Positions 49,450-58,830 of a stretch of DNA of 64,000 bases are shown here, one piece after another. Both the position numbers and the translations under genes were made by a program. The notes beneath the pieces are model-generated. The model saw only the letters and a program-made list of their open reading frames with translations. It did not search any database and was not told the DNA's origin. Origin of the DNA: JAHEGP01 sp963751595 (GTDB lineage Bacteria; Pseudomonadota; Gammaproteobacteria; Pseudomonadales; JAHEGP01); the NCBI GenBank assembly GCA_963751595.1, contig CAVVVC010000006.1:186001-250000 (forward strand), written 5' to 3'. Within the stretch, counting starts at the first letter, position 1, and each line of letters starts with the position of its first letter.

Positions 49450-50328
49450 TTAAGCACGCTCACCCTCGATCAACCGCAGGCGAACACCGTCGGGATCATT
49501 GACGTCCATTGCCCGCCTCACAGGGTCTGGCGCCTGATAGCATTGCACACCGCTGCGCACTAACTGGCGCCGGCTTGCGTCAAGATCATCAACTTCCAGC
49601 GCCAGCCGGTAAAAGCCGCGTCGATGAGCCTCACCGCCGTGCCCTGCTATCCCGGCGGGTTCCAACCACTGCTGCAATTGGATAATGCAATCCGTTTCCC
49701 TGTCGCGCAGGGTAAGACGCTGGCTGCGGGCATGGACCACACCGGCCGCGCCGAACGCTTCACCGGGGAATGTTTCGTCCCAGATATCCGACTCGGCTTC
49801 GAAACCCAGCTGCCGCTGATACCAACGGCTTGTGCTCAACAGGTCAGTACAGTTGATGTTGATATAGTGCAGCCCGGCCGGTCCGCCCTGCTGCACTATT
49901 TGCAGCATCGCTCCAGCGTCAGTTTCACAACAGCAGAAGCGTTCGCCACTGACAGCGCCGGTCAGGGGTCCGGCAAAGCAGCGCACGCCCGCAGACATCA
50001 GCTTTTCGCGCAGGGTGTCGACATCGGGAACTTTGATCGCCAGGCGGGAGATGCCGTTGTGCCATGGCAGCGTGGGAGCGGGCGCCTCTGTCGCTTGTGG
50101 CCACTGGCGTAGTTCCAGCGTGCACCGTCCCCAGTTACTGTCGCGGTGAACGAGCACGCCACGGCGGGGCTGCGAAGAAGCACCAGCGGCCGGATCGAAT
50201 GCCTCCAGTTCCTCACTCCCCGGCGAATCCACCACGAGGCCGAGCTGTTCACGGAACAGGGCGAATGCCGCCGGTAGCGAGCCGACACCGAGAGTGAGAC
50301 TTGCAATTCGCCGCGCCTGGATCGCCAT
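49450..50328 (-). CDS. VOC (glyoxalase/dioxygenase fold) protein, two domains
   Basis: This is a 292-residue protein with two vicinal-oxygen-chelate modules. Domain 1 begins R-R-I-A-S-L-T-L-G-V-G-S-L and contains S-R-L-A-I-K-V-P-D-V-D. Domain 2 begins L-H-Y-I-N-I-N-C-T-D-L and contains F-Y-R-L-A-L-E-V-D-D-L-D, ending N-D-P-D-G-V-R-L-R. The metal ligands (His and Glu) are only partly clear. Its substrate is unknown. A paralogous fragment lies at 47327-47430. Confidence 0.85.
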   Translation of the reverse strand: MAIQARRIASLTLGVGSLPAAFALFREQLGLVVDSPGSEELEAFDPAAGASSQPRRGVLVHRDSNWGRCTLELRQWPQATEAPAPTLPWHNGISRLAIKVPDVDTLREKLMSAGVRCFAGPLTGAVSGERFCCCETDAGAMLQIVQQGGPAGLHYININCTDLLSTSRWYQRQLGFEAESDIWDETFPGEAFGAAGVVHARSQRLTLRDRETDCIIQLQQWLEPAGIAGHGGEAHRRGFYRLALEVDDLDASRRQLVRSGVQCYQAPDPVRRAMDVNDPDGVRLRLIEGERA

Positions 50329-50446
50329 GATGCCTCCCTGTGGAGCCCTGTGATCGACACTTACCCCGAGCCCTGCAGGCAGTTTACCAAGATTCGCATC
50401 GCTTACCTAACCAGCGCATGGAGATAGCCTCACAACCAACATCGGC

Positions 50447-50474
50447 AAAAAAAACCGCGACTTGCTTTGGTCGC
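50447..50474 (-). terminator. Rho-independent terminator after the flavoprotein gene
   Basis: On the minus strand GCGAC (50474-50470) pairs with GTCGC (50461-50457) around an eight-base loop, followed two bases later by eight T (50454-50447). It is about 30 bases after the stop of the BaiN-like gene at 50505, and the next minus-strand gene starts at 50328. Confidence 0.75.
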
Positions 50475-50504
50475 CTGCCCCGCTCTTGTAGGCTGCCGCT
50501 AGCT

Positions 50505-51686
50505 TCACACGGCACTGCCGGCGGCATGACCGGAAGCCCAGGCCCACTGAAAGTTGTAACCTCCCAACTGCCCGGTGACATCGAGCACCTCGCCGATGAA
50601 AGAAAGCTGGGGTATGGCGCCGACCGCAAAAGTTCTGGAAGACAGCGAATCGGTATCGACACCACCCAGGGTCACCTCTGCAGTGCGATAGCCCTCGGTA
50701 CCGGCTGGCACCAGGGAAAAACGATTGAGATCAGCGCCGGCACTGCGCAGGGCCGCATTTGAGTAATCCTGTAACGAGCCCTGCCAGCCATGCCACTGGG
50801 ACATTGCCGCGGCCAGCCGCTTCGGCAGATGATGGGAAAGCGCCTGGACCAGCGTTTGGCGCGGATTGGCGGTGCGCTGCGCCTGTAAGTAAGCAGTGGC
50901 GTCCAATCCCGGCAGCCAATCCAACAACAACGGCTCACCGGGCTCCCAGTAATTCGATATTTGTAACAGGGCGGGTCCACTCAGACCCCGGTGGGTGAAT
51001 AGCAAAGGTTCGCAAAATTCTGCGCCGTTACAGCGAACCCGCACATCGCAACTCAGCCCGGCCAGGGCAATGCAGCGCTCACGAAACCCGGGCGTTACGG
51101 TGAATGGCACCAGCCCGGCCCGGGTCGCCAGCACCGGCAGACCGAAGCGCCGGGCCAGCTCGTAGCCAAACCCCGTGGCACCCATGGTGGGAATCGAGAG
51201 CCCACCGCTGGCCACTACCAGGCCTCCCACATCCCGCACCCCTGCACTGGTGCTGAGACGCAGGCCGTCACCCTGAAGCGCGACGTCCGTTACCGCGGTT
51301 TTTAGCTCGATCGTGACACCGGCCCATTCACACTCCTGCAACAACATCGCCAGAATATCCTTGCTGGAATTCTGGCAAAACAGCTGTCCCGGCGCTTTCT
51401 CGACATACTCGATACCGTGACGCTCCACCAGCTCGACAAAATGCCAGGGGGTGTAGCGCTTGAGCGCCGAGATGCAAAAGTGCGGGTTTGCCGACAAAAA
51501 ATGCGATGGTGAGGTATCCAGGTTGGTAAAGTTACAGCGGCCGCCGCCCGACATCAGTATTTTTTTGCCCGGTTTGTTGGCGTGGTCGATGAGACGGACC
51601 CTGCGCCCCCGGTAAGCAGCCGTCAAGGCACACATCAAGCCTGCCGCACCAGCACCGATAATGGCAACATCCGCAGTTGGCGACAT
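50505..51686 (-). CDS. FAD-dependent oxidoreductase, BaiN/YhiN/HI0933 type
   Basis: This is a 393-residue flavoprotein. The FAD-binding G-A-G-A-A-G-L-M-C-A is at about residues 11-20, and the family signature G-G-G-R-C-N-F-T-N is near residue 46. Other matching blocks are V-A-S-G-G-L-S-I-P-T-M-G-A-T and the C-terminal G-E-V-L-D-V-T-G-Q-L-G-G-Y-N-F-Q-W-A. The cellular reaction is unknown in most bacteria; relatives include the bile-acid reductase BaiN. It starts twelve bases after the thiolase-like gene stop. Confidence 0.92.
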   Translation of the reverse strand: MSPTADVAIIGAGAAGLMCALTAAYRGRRVRLIDHANKPGKKILMSGGGRCNFTNLDTSPSHFLSANPHFCISALKRYTPWHFVELVERHGIEYVEKAPGQLFCQNSSKDILAMLLQECEWAGVTIELKTAVTDVALQGDGLRLSTSAGVRDVGGLVVASGGLSIPTMGATGFGYELARRFGLPVLATRAGLVPFTVTPGFRERCIALAGLSCDVRVRCNGAEFCEPLLFTHRGLSGPALLQISNYWEPGEPLLLDWLPGLDATAYLQAQRTANPRQTLVQALSHHLPKRLAAAMSQWHGWQGSLQDYSNAALRSAGADLNRFSLVPAGTEGYRTAEVTLGGVDTDSLSSRTFAVGAIPQLSFIGEVLDVTGQLGGYNFQWAWASGHAAGSAV

Positions 51687-51698
51687 CCTCGGCTGGCC

Positions 51699-53186
51699 TC
51701 AGACGTCCGTGCTGCCGGTTAGCGAAAAATGATTGTTGACGGCAGTAATGCTTTGGCCGCAGTACTCATCCTGCTGCATGGCCTCCAGGGTCGCCGCATC
51801 CTCGCTCGAAACCACGGTATGAACACCATCAGCGACTTCCAGGACCGCGACCGCCCGCTGGGGCTTGCCACCGAGATATAAAACGGTATACCCAAGAATG
51901 CGGCCACTGCCAGTATAGTTTTCCAGCACCTCACAGGGTGCCCACTCGGCACGCACCGCTTCGGTAACATCTTCGACGCGAAAACCCCGGGCAGGATCGG
52001 CACTCGACCACACCGCATAGGATTGCTTGGTCATTAACCCGGATACCGAGCTGATCAGGGCATTGCTGCCCGGGGCCTGGCGCAACACTTCCGCCATGCG
52101 GGCGGTGGACTGCAGCACGAAATTGTTGAGGGGGCCCCCGGCGAAGGGCATCCCGCCGGTAACGGTCCAGTCAATGGACTCGGGCAGTCCGAGCTCGGCG
52201 GCATAGATTTCAACGGCAATGGGGAAGCAACTGTAGAGCTCGACAAAGTCGATGTCGGCGACTGTCAAGTCGGCGAGGCGCAGGGCCCGCTCACCGGCAA
52301 TGCGGGCCCCGGGCAAACGGTGCAGCTCCGGCTTCTGTGCCAGGCTGAGCATGTAATTGGATTCCGCGCTGGCCAGCGGAAACACCCACTGGCTGCGGGG
52401 TATCCCCAGCGCACTGGCCCGCTCGGCACTGCACAGTAACAGAGCAGAGGCCTGGTCGACATTCCAGGACGTGTTGTGATACTTGGTGTAGGGAAACGCC
52501 AGCATCTTGTTTCTATCCGAGGCGTTGCGAATGGCTTCCGACGGCAGAACCTCGCGCTTCCAGGCATGGGGGTTGGCCGCGGCAATTTCGCTAAAGCGGC
52601 TGTACAGCGCCGCCAGGCGATCGCGATGTTGCTCCACGGACCAGCCCTGGGCGGCGCGAAATGCACTCTCCATGATGGCGTAGTAGCCCACCGGCATGTG
52701 GCCCAGTGCGGCGATCTCGACGTCGTGATACAGCTCTGCATCGGGTTCCATGAGCACATCGGGGATAGCGGTATTAACCGTTTCGCTCGCCTGACCACCG
52801 GCAATCTCGGATTTGAGGCCTCGATACCTGGCCTCGCCCCCTGCAACCACCGCCAAGTCCCACTCCCCCCTGGAAATGCCCAGGCAGGCATCATCGATGA
52901 GGGTTTGCTGCATGACCCCGAGTTTGGCGTAAACGGTGCGCGCGGCTTCTGCACCAATCGCGTCGGCAATCATGCGCCCGGGGTCACCGTATGACCAGAG
53001 CCCCTGGGGTACCAGCACGCGCTCAACTGCGGGTAATTCTGCGGTGATACCCGCATCCGCTCCCGCCCGGCGCACCGCCTCGATCATCAGCGCAATGGGC
53101 TCGCTCGCCAGGGCGGGATCATCCAGCCGTTGTTCGACGATGCCTATACCTACCAGCACCGGTGTGCGGGGATCCAGATCCGCCAT
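51699..53186 (-). CDS. Thiolase-like acetyl-CoA acetyltransferase (SCP-x type)
   Basis: This is a 495-residue protein with the thiolase fold of the SCP-x/lipid-transfer-associated group. Blocks seen are D-A-C-L-G-I-S-R-G-E-W-D-L-A-V-V-A-G-G-E-A near residue 105 and V-E-L-Y-S-C-F-P-I-A-V-E near 320. G-G-M-P-F-A-G-G-P-L-N-N-F-V-L is the domain-2 loop. The catalytic cysteine arrangement is not the classical thiolase one, so activity is uncertain. It probably acts on branched or steroid-like acyl-CoA. GGAG precedes the ATG. Confidence 0.85.
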   Translation of the reverse strand: MADLDPRTPVLVGIGIVEQRLDDPALASEPIALMIEAVRRAGADAGITAELPAVERVLVPQGLWSYGDPGRMIADAIGAEAARTVYAKLGVMQQTLIDDACLGISRGEWDLAVVAGGEARYRGLKSEIAGGQASETVNTAIPDVLMEPDAELYHDVEIAALGHMPVGYYAIMESAFRAAQGWSVEQHRDRLAALYSRFSEIAAANPHAWKREVLPSEAIRNASDRNKMLAFPYTKYHNTSWNVDQASALLLCSAERASALGIPRSQWVFPLASAESNYMLSLAQKPELHRLPGARIAGERALRLADLTVADIDFVELYSCFPIAVEIYAAELGLPESIDWTVTGGMPFAGGPLNNFVLQSTARMAEVLRQAPGSNALISSVSGLMTKQSYAVWSSADPARGFRVEDVTEAVRAEWAPCEVLENYTGSGRILGYTVLYLGGKPQRAVAVLEVADGVHTVVSSEDAATLEAMQQDEYCGQSITAVNNHFSLTGSTDV

Positions 53187-53444
53187 GGGTTTGTCTCCAA
53201 TTGTTTGTGTCTCAGGGGATGTTGTCGGCCGGTATTGTAGCGATAAAACCGCCGTCGGCGATCAAACCAGTGGCGATATTGTACAGGGGTGCGCAGGATG
53301 TCAAACCGGAACCGCGTGCGCGGAAACGACCCGGAACATGACCGGGGAAAGGCCAGGTGCTCGAACTGTGGCCAGTGCGTCATGCCCCACCGAAAGGGCA
53401 CCCGCCCTGGAGCCGAAAATCGGGACGCGCTGGGGCACCCCTGA

Positions 53445-54887
53445 TTAAAACGAACTCATACCGCTCCATTCCATAAAGCGGTAGGCAAGGTTTTTGAGCG
53501 TTGACGGGTCCGCGTAGGTATCGTATTCAGTGGTAAAGACCTGGCCGTTCTCGTTTCGCCAGGCGCGCTCGAAATACGCGGAGGCCCGCTGAAAAACCGG
53601 TTCGGAGGCGCTCCCCCAAACCACTGCGTCAAGCTCCAGGTTAAAGTTGCCCAGGTTGCGCCGGGTGAAGTTGGCCGAACCCAGCATCAGTTTCGCATTG
53701 CCCTGGTCATCCCGGGTGAGCAGCATTTTTGAATGAAACTGTTCACCGTGGGTGGCGGCCCAGCGCAGGCGTATCCCCGGCGTCTTTAGCAGTTCAGCCG
53801 CCACCTGGCGATTGGGAATGCCACCCTTGGCGTGGCCAAAGGCGTCTTTGTTGGGATCGAGTATCAACCTTACCGGAACACCGGCATAAGCCGCCGCCTT
53901 GAGCGCATCGACGATATCCCGATCTGCCAGGTAAAAAATCGCCACATCGATGGCGCTGGCCCTGCCGATCAGTTCGAGAGCTGCACGCTCTACCTGACCC
54001 TCGCTGACGATACGCAGTTGCAGGGCGTCGGAGGCTTCGGAATCGTTGGACAGCGGTGGCGCATAGGTTTCCAGCCACTCTTCAAGTAACTGGTGGGGTC
54101 CTCCGGAAAACCGCATCACCCCGTGCTCTGCCAGCAGCAGGTCGAGCACCGCGGGCCCGGTGAATTGCAGCGCCACATTGCCATGGGCGCTGCTGCCATC
54201 GTGGGGATTGGCGGAAGTTACCAGCCCGACCAGGCCGGCAGGGCTGTCCGTCACCACAACCTTGCGGTGATTCGCCTTGAAATTCGCCAGCGCCAGGTAA
54301 GACCGAAGGCTCACCTCGCCATCACCAAAGGGGTTGGGCAGGAAGCCACCCTCGCCGCTGCCAAAGGGTTTGACAAACAGGCGCCAAAACGCCGAATACA
54401 GGGCATTGCTGTCGCGCAAGCGGGACAGGTCGGTGATCGTGACGTGTGCACCCGCGGCCCGGAGCTTTTGCAACTGGGGTGAGACCATGCCCCCGTAGAC
54501 GGTGTTGATAGGATCGGTTAGCAGAAATACCTGGATATCGGGACGCGCGGCGATGCGCGCCAGCAGGCGGTCGGTGAGTTCCCGGGCGAGTTGACGCGCG
54601 GTTTCCGCCCTGCTCCCCTGGAATTCGTTGAACAGAAACATATCGACCAGTACCAGCCGCTCGGCGCTGTCGATCATCTCGAATACGGCGTCAAAGATTT
54701 CCTGCTCGACCTGGCGTTCACTGCCAACGAGGTAAGTCAAATCGCGCAGGAAACGCACTTCTGTGCCGGCTCTTGCGGGGCCATGGAAGGAAACGCCAGC
54801 AGGCAAGGTCTTGCGCGCGTGGAACACCCCCACCACTGTTACCAGGGCCAGTAGCAGCAGTATTGCTGGGAACACAACAGGTTTCAT
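53445..54887 (-). CDS. Phospholipase D-like protein with two HKD motifs
   Basis: This protein of about 480 residues has an N-terminal membrane anchor (about 3-22) and two phospholipase D domains. HKD motif 1 is N-H-R-K-V-V-V-T-D, and HKD motif 2 is F-H-S-K-M-L-L-T-R-D followed by G-S-A-N-F-T-R-R-N. The block G-x-V-S-P-Q-L and the acidic, aromatic linkers fit cardiolipin synthase/PLD-like enzymes, but the exact reaction (transphosphatidylation or phosphodiester hydrolysis) cannot be set. ATG 54887 starts the anchor; 54941 is an unlikely upstream start. The gap 53187-53444 shows no gene. Confidence 0.88.
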   Translation of the reverse strand: MKPVVFPAILLLLALVTVVGVFHARKTLPAGVSFHGPARAGTEVRFLRDLTYLVGSERQVEQEIFDAVFEMIDSAERLVLVDMFLFNEFQGSRAETARQLARELTDRLLARIAARPDIQVFLLTDPINTVYGGMVSPQLQKLRAAGAHVTITDLSRLRDSNALYSAFWRLFVKPFGSGEGGFLPNPFGDGEVSLRSYLALANFKANHRKVVVTDSPAGLVGLVTSANPHDGSSAHGNVALQFTGPAVLDLLLAEHGVMRFSGGPHQLLEEWLETYAPPLSNDSEASDALQLRIVSEGQVERAALELIGRASAIDVAIFYLADRDIVDALKAAAYAGVPVRLILDPNKDAFGHAKGGIPNRQVAAELLKTPGIRLRWAATHGEQFHSKMLLTRDDQGNAKLMLGSANFTRRNLGNFNLELDAVVWGSASEPVFQRASAYFERAWRNENGQVFTTEYDTYADPSTLKNLAYRFMEWSGMSSF

Positions 54888-55206
54888 AGGGCAATGAGCG
54901 AAATAGGTCTGCCGACTGGCACCCAGGCCCATTACCGCCACAATGGACGCCAGTGATGGAATTCAACCCGGAACCCGGTTCGGAGCCGGGCAATACACTG
55001 TCAGCGCTTGGCAAACGCCCTGACCCTGCTCAAGTGACACCGCGAAGGCCGGAGGAAAGCTAGATGTCCACTACCAGGTGAGCTTGAAAGACCACCTGTC
55101 CGGGATAGAAAAAGCCGCTCTCCCGTTTTACCGGGGTAACGACTCACTGACAATACCAGCAGGCGGCCGTTTCAGCCGCCCTGCTCTACCCCCGCAGCGC
55201 GGACGA
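54888..55206. other. 319-bp gap with a hairpin and no gene
   Basis: This region lies between the PLD-like gene start and the acyl-CoA synthetase stop. A stem GCAGGCGGC/GCCGCCCTGC at 55159-55184 (one bulge) sits about 23 bases after the synthetase stop and may act as a weak terminator on the minus strand, although no T-run follows. Nothing else is visible. Confidence 0.4.
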
Positions 55207-56898
55207 TCAGGCTTCGTCCGCCTCCCACACCACGGTCGCCTTGGAGTCGCGGTATTTTTCGAGCAGGTTCTGGTACACCGTTTCGATGGAGTTGCGCTTG
55301 ATCTTCAGGGTCGGCGTCAACATGCCATTGTCCGGGGACCAGGGCTCGGAGGCAATAAACAGGCGATCCAGAATTTCGTGATGCTCCAGGTTTTTGTTTA
55401 CCGATTTGGCCAACTCGAGCAGCTGCTTGGAGAGCTCTTCCTTGCCACCCGGCAGCATCGCCTTGGCAGTCTCCGACAACTCGATTACCGCCAGCGGCTG
55501 GGAGTGTCCGGAACCCACTACGCAAACCTGCTCGATCAGCGGGTTTCCGGCAAGCATCCCCTCGATCTTGTTGGGTTGGACGAACTTGCCCTTCTCGGTC
55601 TTGAATACGTCCTTCACCCGACCGGTGATCTTGAGGTATCCATCGCTGCTGATTTCGCCTCGGTCACCAGTGTGCAACCAGCCGTCGACAATGGTTTCAG
55701 CGGTCTTTTCCGGGTCGAGGTAATAGCCCTTCATCAGGGTGGGAGAGCGAATCACGATTTCCCCGGCATCGGTAATCTTCACCTCGTTGCCGGGCAGCAC
55801 CTTGATCGAGCCGACGGTGCCAAACCGCACTGCACCGGGGGCATTGATCGCCGGACCATAGGCCAGGTTTTCGGTCATGCCATAGCCTTCGTTGATGCTG
55901 ATGCCGATTTTCTCGTACCACTCCAGCAGGTCCATCGCAATGGGAGCCGCACCGGAAATGACCAGTCGCGCCTGATCGAGGCCAAGACCCTTTTGCACCT
56001 TTTTGCGAACAAAATGGTTGACGATGGGAATGCGCAACAGCTTATCCATTTTTTCATCGGGCATTTTAGCCGTTATGCCCTGCTGGAACTTCTTCCACAG
56101 CCTTGGGACCGAGAAGAACAAGGTCGGGCGGGTATCCGCGAGGTTCTGCTGAAACGTACTCAATGACTCGTTGAAAGTGATTTGCGCACTGGAATAGGTT
56201 GCCGTACCAAACATCAACAAACGCTCGGCGATGTGCGACAAGGGCAGAAACGACAGACCCCGGTCCGAAGAGTTGATGCTAAAGGCCTGAATGGCATTGG
56301 ACGCACCGAAGGAAAAGCTACCGAAGGTATGCATGACACCCTTGGGATTGCCAGTGGTTCCCGAGGTATAGATGATGGTCATGATCTCGTCGGCGCCAAA
56401 TACCGGCGACTCCTTGTAAGGCTGGTTGGCGGCCAGCAGATCCTTCCATTTGTGATCGATTCGCTTCATCCCGGTATCGTAGGGCATGGCAATACGAATC
56501 ACGTGCTCGGGAATGCCGGGCTCCATACTGGCGGCGTCGTCCAGCTTGCCGATAATGATAGCCTTGCAATCGCTGTGCTTGAGCACATACTCGACGGATT
56601 CCGCGTTCTGCATGGGGTAAAGCGGCACACTGATCAAACCGGCGAGCTGGATCGCGTAATCGGAAATAAACCATTCGGCACAGTTCTTCGACAAGATGGC
56701 GACGCGATCGCCCTTTTGGAGGCCCAGGCCCTGCAACGCAGAAGCCATGCGACGCATCTGATCGTCGACCGCACGCCAGGTCAGTTCGTCGTAGACTCCA
56801 TTGCGCGGTTGGCGCAAATAGACGAAATCGGGCTTTGACTTGACCCACTCGTAAACCTTTTCAAGCGGTGTGGGATATACAGTTGGCGATGCTGCCAT
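55207..56898 (-). CDS. Long-chain fatty acid-CoA ligase (AMP-forming)
   Basis: This is a 563-residue acyl-CoA synthetase of the FadD15/FACL type. The P-loop is I-I-Y-T-S-G-T-T-G-N-P-K-G-V (about residues 172-185). The acyl-binding and hinge blocks are G-Y-G-M-T-E-N (about 313-319), Y-Y-L-D-P-E-K-T-A-E-T-I-V-D-G-W-L-H-T-G-D and K-I-T-G-R-V-K-D. It activates fatty acids to acyl-CoA via acyl-AMP in the cytosol, and with the acyl-CoA dehydrogenase and thiolase-like proteins nearby it fits a lipid-breakdown block. GGAGG lies before the ATG at 56898. Confidence 0.93.
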   Translation of the reverse strand: MAASPTVYPTPLEKVYEWVKSKPDFVYLRQPRNGVYDELTWRAVDDQMRRMASALQGLGLQKGDRVAILSKNCAEWFISDYAIQLAGLISVPLYPMQNAESVEYVLKHSDCKAIIIGKLDDAASMEPGIPEHVIRIAMPYDTGMKRIDHKWKDLLAANQPYKESPVFGADEIMTIIYTSGTTGNPKGVMHTFGSFSFGASNAIQAFSINSSDRGLSFLPLSHIAERLLMFGTATYSSAQITFNESLSTFQQNLADTRPTLFFSVPRLWKKFQQGITAKMPDEKMDKLLRIPIVNHFVRKKVQKGLGLDQARLVISGAAPIAMDLLEWYEKIGISINEGYGMTENLAYGPAINAPGAVRFGTVGSIKVLPGNEVKITDAGEIVIRSPTLMKGYYLDPEKTAETIVDGWLHTGDRGEISSDGYLKITGRVKDVFKTEKGKFVQPNKIEGMLAGNPLIEQVCVVGSGHSQPLAVIELSETAKAMLPGGKEELSKQLLELAKSVNKNLEHHEILDRLFIASEPWSPDNGMLTPTLKIKRNSIETVYQNLLEKYRDSKATVVWEADEA

Positions 56899-57086
56899 GG
56901 TGTCTTACCTCCAATTTGTTATGGCTATCGTTTTTATGCCTTCAGAGTCCGTCATCGAGTCAGCGTTACAGTCGGTCGTTGCGCCCGCTTCGCCCACCGC
57001 TTCCTGTGAAACTCATCAGGGAACGATAAAACCTAAGCGACGCAATGTCTACGACTATCGACGTACGACCCTTGCCAACCCCCGGG

Positions 57087-58604
57087 CTAGAAAAAGCCCA
57101 GTGGATTGACGTCGTAGCTGACCAGCAGATTCTTGGTCTGCTGATAATGCTCGAGTGCCATCTTGTGGGTCTCGCGACCCACCCCGGATTTTTTGTAACC
57201 GCCGAAAGCGGCATGCGCGGGGTAGGCATGATAACAATTTACCCAAACGCGACCCGCCTGGATCGCTCTGCCCATGCGATAAGCGCGATTGGTATCTCGT
57301 GTCCAGACTCCGGCGCCAAGTCCGAATTCGGTATCGTTGGCTATCGCAATCGCCTCGTCCTCATCCTTAAAGCGGGTAACAGCTACCACCGGACCAAAAA
57401 TCTCTTCCTGGAATACACGCATATCGTTAGTCCCGGAGAGCAATGTCGCCTGGATGTAGTAACCCTTGTCAAAGCCCTCGATGGTGTCGACTTCGCCGCC
57501 TGCAAGCACCTCGGCGCCTTCTGCTCTGCCGATATCGATATAGCCCATGATCTTGTCGAATTGCTCCCGTGAAACCTGGGCTCCCACCATGGTCTCAAGA
57601 TCCAGGGGATTGCCGCGCACGATCTGCTCGATACGCTCGACAACCAACCCCATGAACTTGTCGTACACTGACTCGTGCACCAGCGCCCGCGAAGGGCAGG
57701 TGCAAACCTCGCCCTGGTTGAAGAAGCCAAGCACCAGGCCCTCGACGCACTTGCTCAGGTACTCGTCTTCAAAGTCGGCGATATCCTCGAAATAAATATT
57801 GGGGGATTTACCACCCAGTTCTACGGTCGAGGGAATGATGTTTTCTGCGGCGCACTTGAGGATGTGGGAGCCCACCGGGGTCGAGCCGGTAAATGCGATT
57901 TTGGCGATGCGCTTGCTGGTCGCCAGGGCCTGGCCCGCCTCTTCACCGTAGCCATTGACAATATTGATGACGCCAGCGGGAAACAGATCCCCCACCAGTT
58001 CCATCAGCACCATGATCGATGCCGGAGTTTGCTCTGCCGGCTTCAGCACCACGCAGTTACCCGCTGCCAGCGCCGGCCCCAGTTTCCAGGCAGCCATCAG
58101 AATGGGAAAGTTCCAGGGGATGATTTGTCCCACCACACCCAGTGGCTCATGGAAGTGATAGGCGACGGTGGTGGGATCGATCTCGGCCAGACTCCCTTCC
58201 TGGGCCCGGATACAGCCGGCAAAATAGCGGAAATGGTCTGCCGCCAGCGGCATATCCGCCGCCATGGTCTCTCGCACCGCCTTGCCATTGTCCCAGGTTT
58301 CAGCGACGGCGAGCATCTCCAGATTCGCTTCGATACGATCCGCTACTTTCAGCAACAGGTTCGCGCGTTCGGCGGCGGGTGTGCGACCCCAGGCTTCGCG
58401 TGCGGCATGGGCGGCGTCGAGGGCAAGGTCAATGTCTTCTGCACTGGAGCGGGCGACCTGGCAAAAAACCTCACCGGTGACCGGGGTGACGTTATCGAAG
58501 TACTCGCCCTTGACGGGTGCGACCCACTGGCCGCCGATGTAATTGTCGTAACGGCTCTTAAATGTGACCGGCGAACCCGCTTCTCCGGGATTGGGAAATG
58601 TCAT
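57087..58604 (-). CDS. exaC: Aldehyde dehydrogenase, ExaC/AcoD-like
   Basis: This is a 505-residue NAD-dependent aldehyde dehydrogenase very close to Pseudomonas ExaC. Matching blocks are Y-I-G-G-Q-W-V-A-P-V-K-G-E-Y-F, G-S-T-P-V-G-S-H-I-L-K-C and the C-terminal Y-D-V-N-P-L-G-F-F. The catalytic Cys is in N-Q-G-E-V-C-T-C-P-S-R (about 303), and the general-base Glu in V-E-L-G-G-K-S-P. It oxidises acetaldehyde and other short aldehydes, usually with quinoprotein ethanol dehydrogenase; no such gene is adjacent here. AAGGAGG lies seven bases before the ATG. The gap 58605-58830 shows no gene. Confidence 0.93.
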   Translation of the reverse strand: MTFPNPGEAGSPVTFKSRYDNYIGGQWVAPVKGEYFDNVTPVTGEVFCQVARSSAEDIDLALDAAHAAREAWGRTPAAERANLLLKVADRIEANLEMLAVAETWDNGKAVRETMAADMPLAADHFRYFAGCIRAQEGSLAEIDPTTVAYHFHEPLGVVGQIIPWNFPILMAAWKLGPALAAGNCVVLKPAEQTPASIMVLMELVGDLFPAGVINIVNGYGEEAGQALATSKRIAKIAFTGSTPVGSHILKCAAENIIPSTVELGGKSPNIYFEDIADFEDEYLSKCVEGLVLGFFNQGEVCTCPSRALVHESVYDKFMGLVVERIEQIVRGNPLDLETMVGAQVSREQFDKIMGYIDIGRAEGAEVLAGGEVDTIEGFDKGYYIQATLLSGTNDMRVFQEEIFGPVVAVTRFKDEDEAIAIANDTEFGLGAGVWTRDTNRAYRMGRAIQAGRVWVNCYHAYPAHAAFGGYKKSGVGRETHKMALEHYQQTKNLLVSYDVNPLGFF

Positions 58605-58830
58605 GTCGCTGCCTCCTTATTCTTGTTCGCGGCGCTGATTTATCGTTATCGTGCGAGCTGAACTCGCTCGGCTGCGGGGATCTGGTACCCCGGTTGCGAC
58701 GCCCAAGCTACCATTGTCAAATCAGGGGTGCAACTGCCGGTGAACGCTTCGCTCCCGGCACTGGCCGGCTCTGGGGCGCGCCGATTAAACAGCACGAGAG
58801 CCACCCCCGCTGGCAATCAAAGGCCTTACG

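Noticed and set aside
55080..55135. Hairpin with A-run near 55107-55130 as terminator
   Set aside because: The stem is only four base pairs and the T-run on the minus strand is separated from it by a GC-rich stretch.
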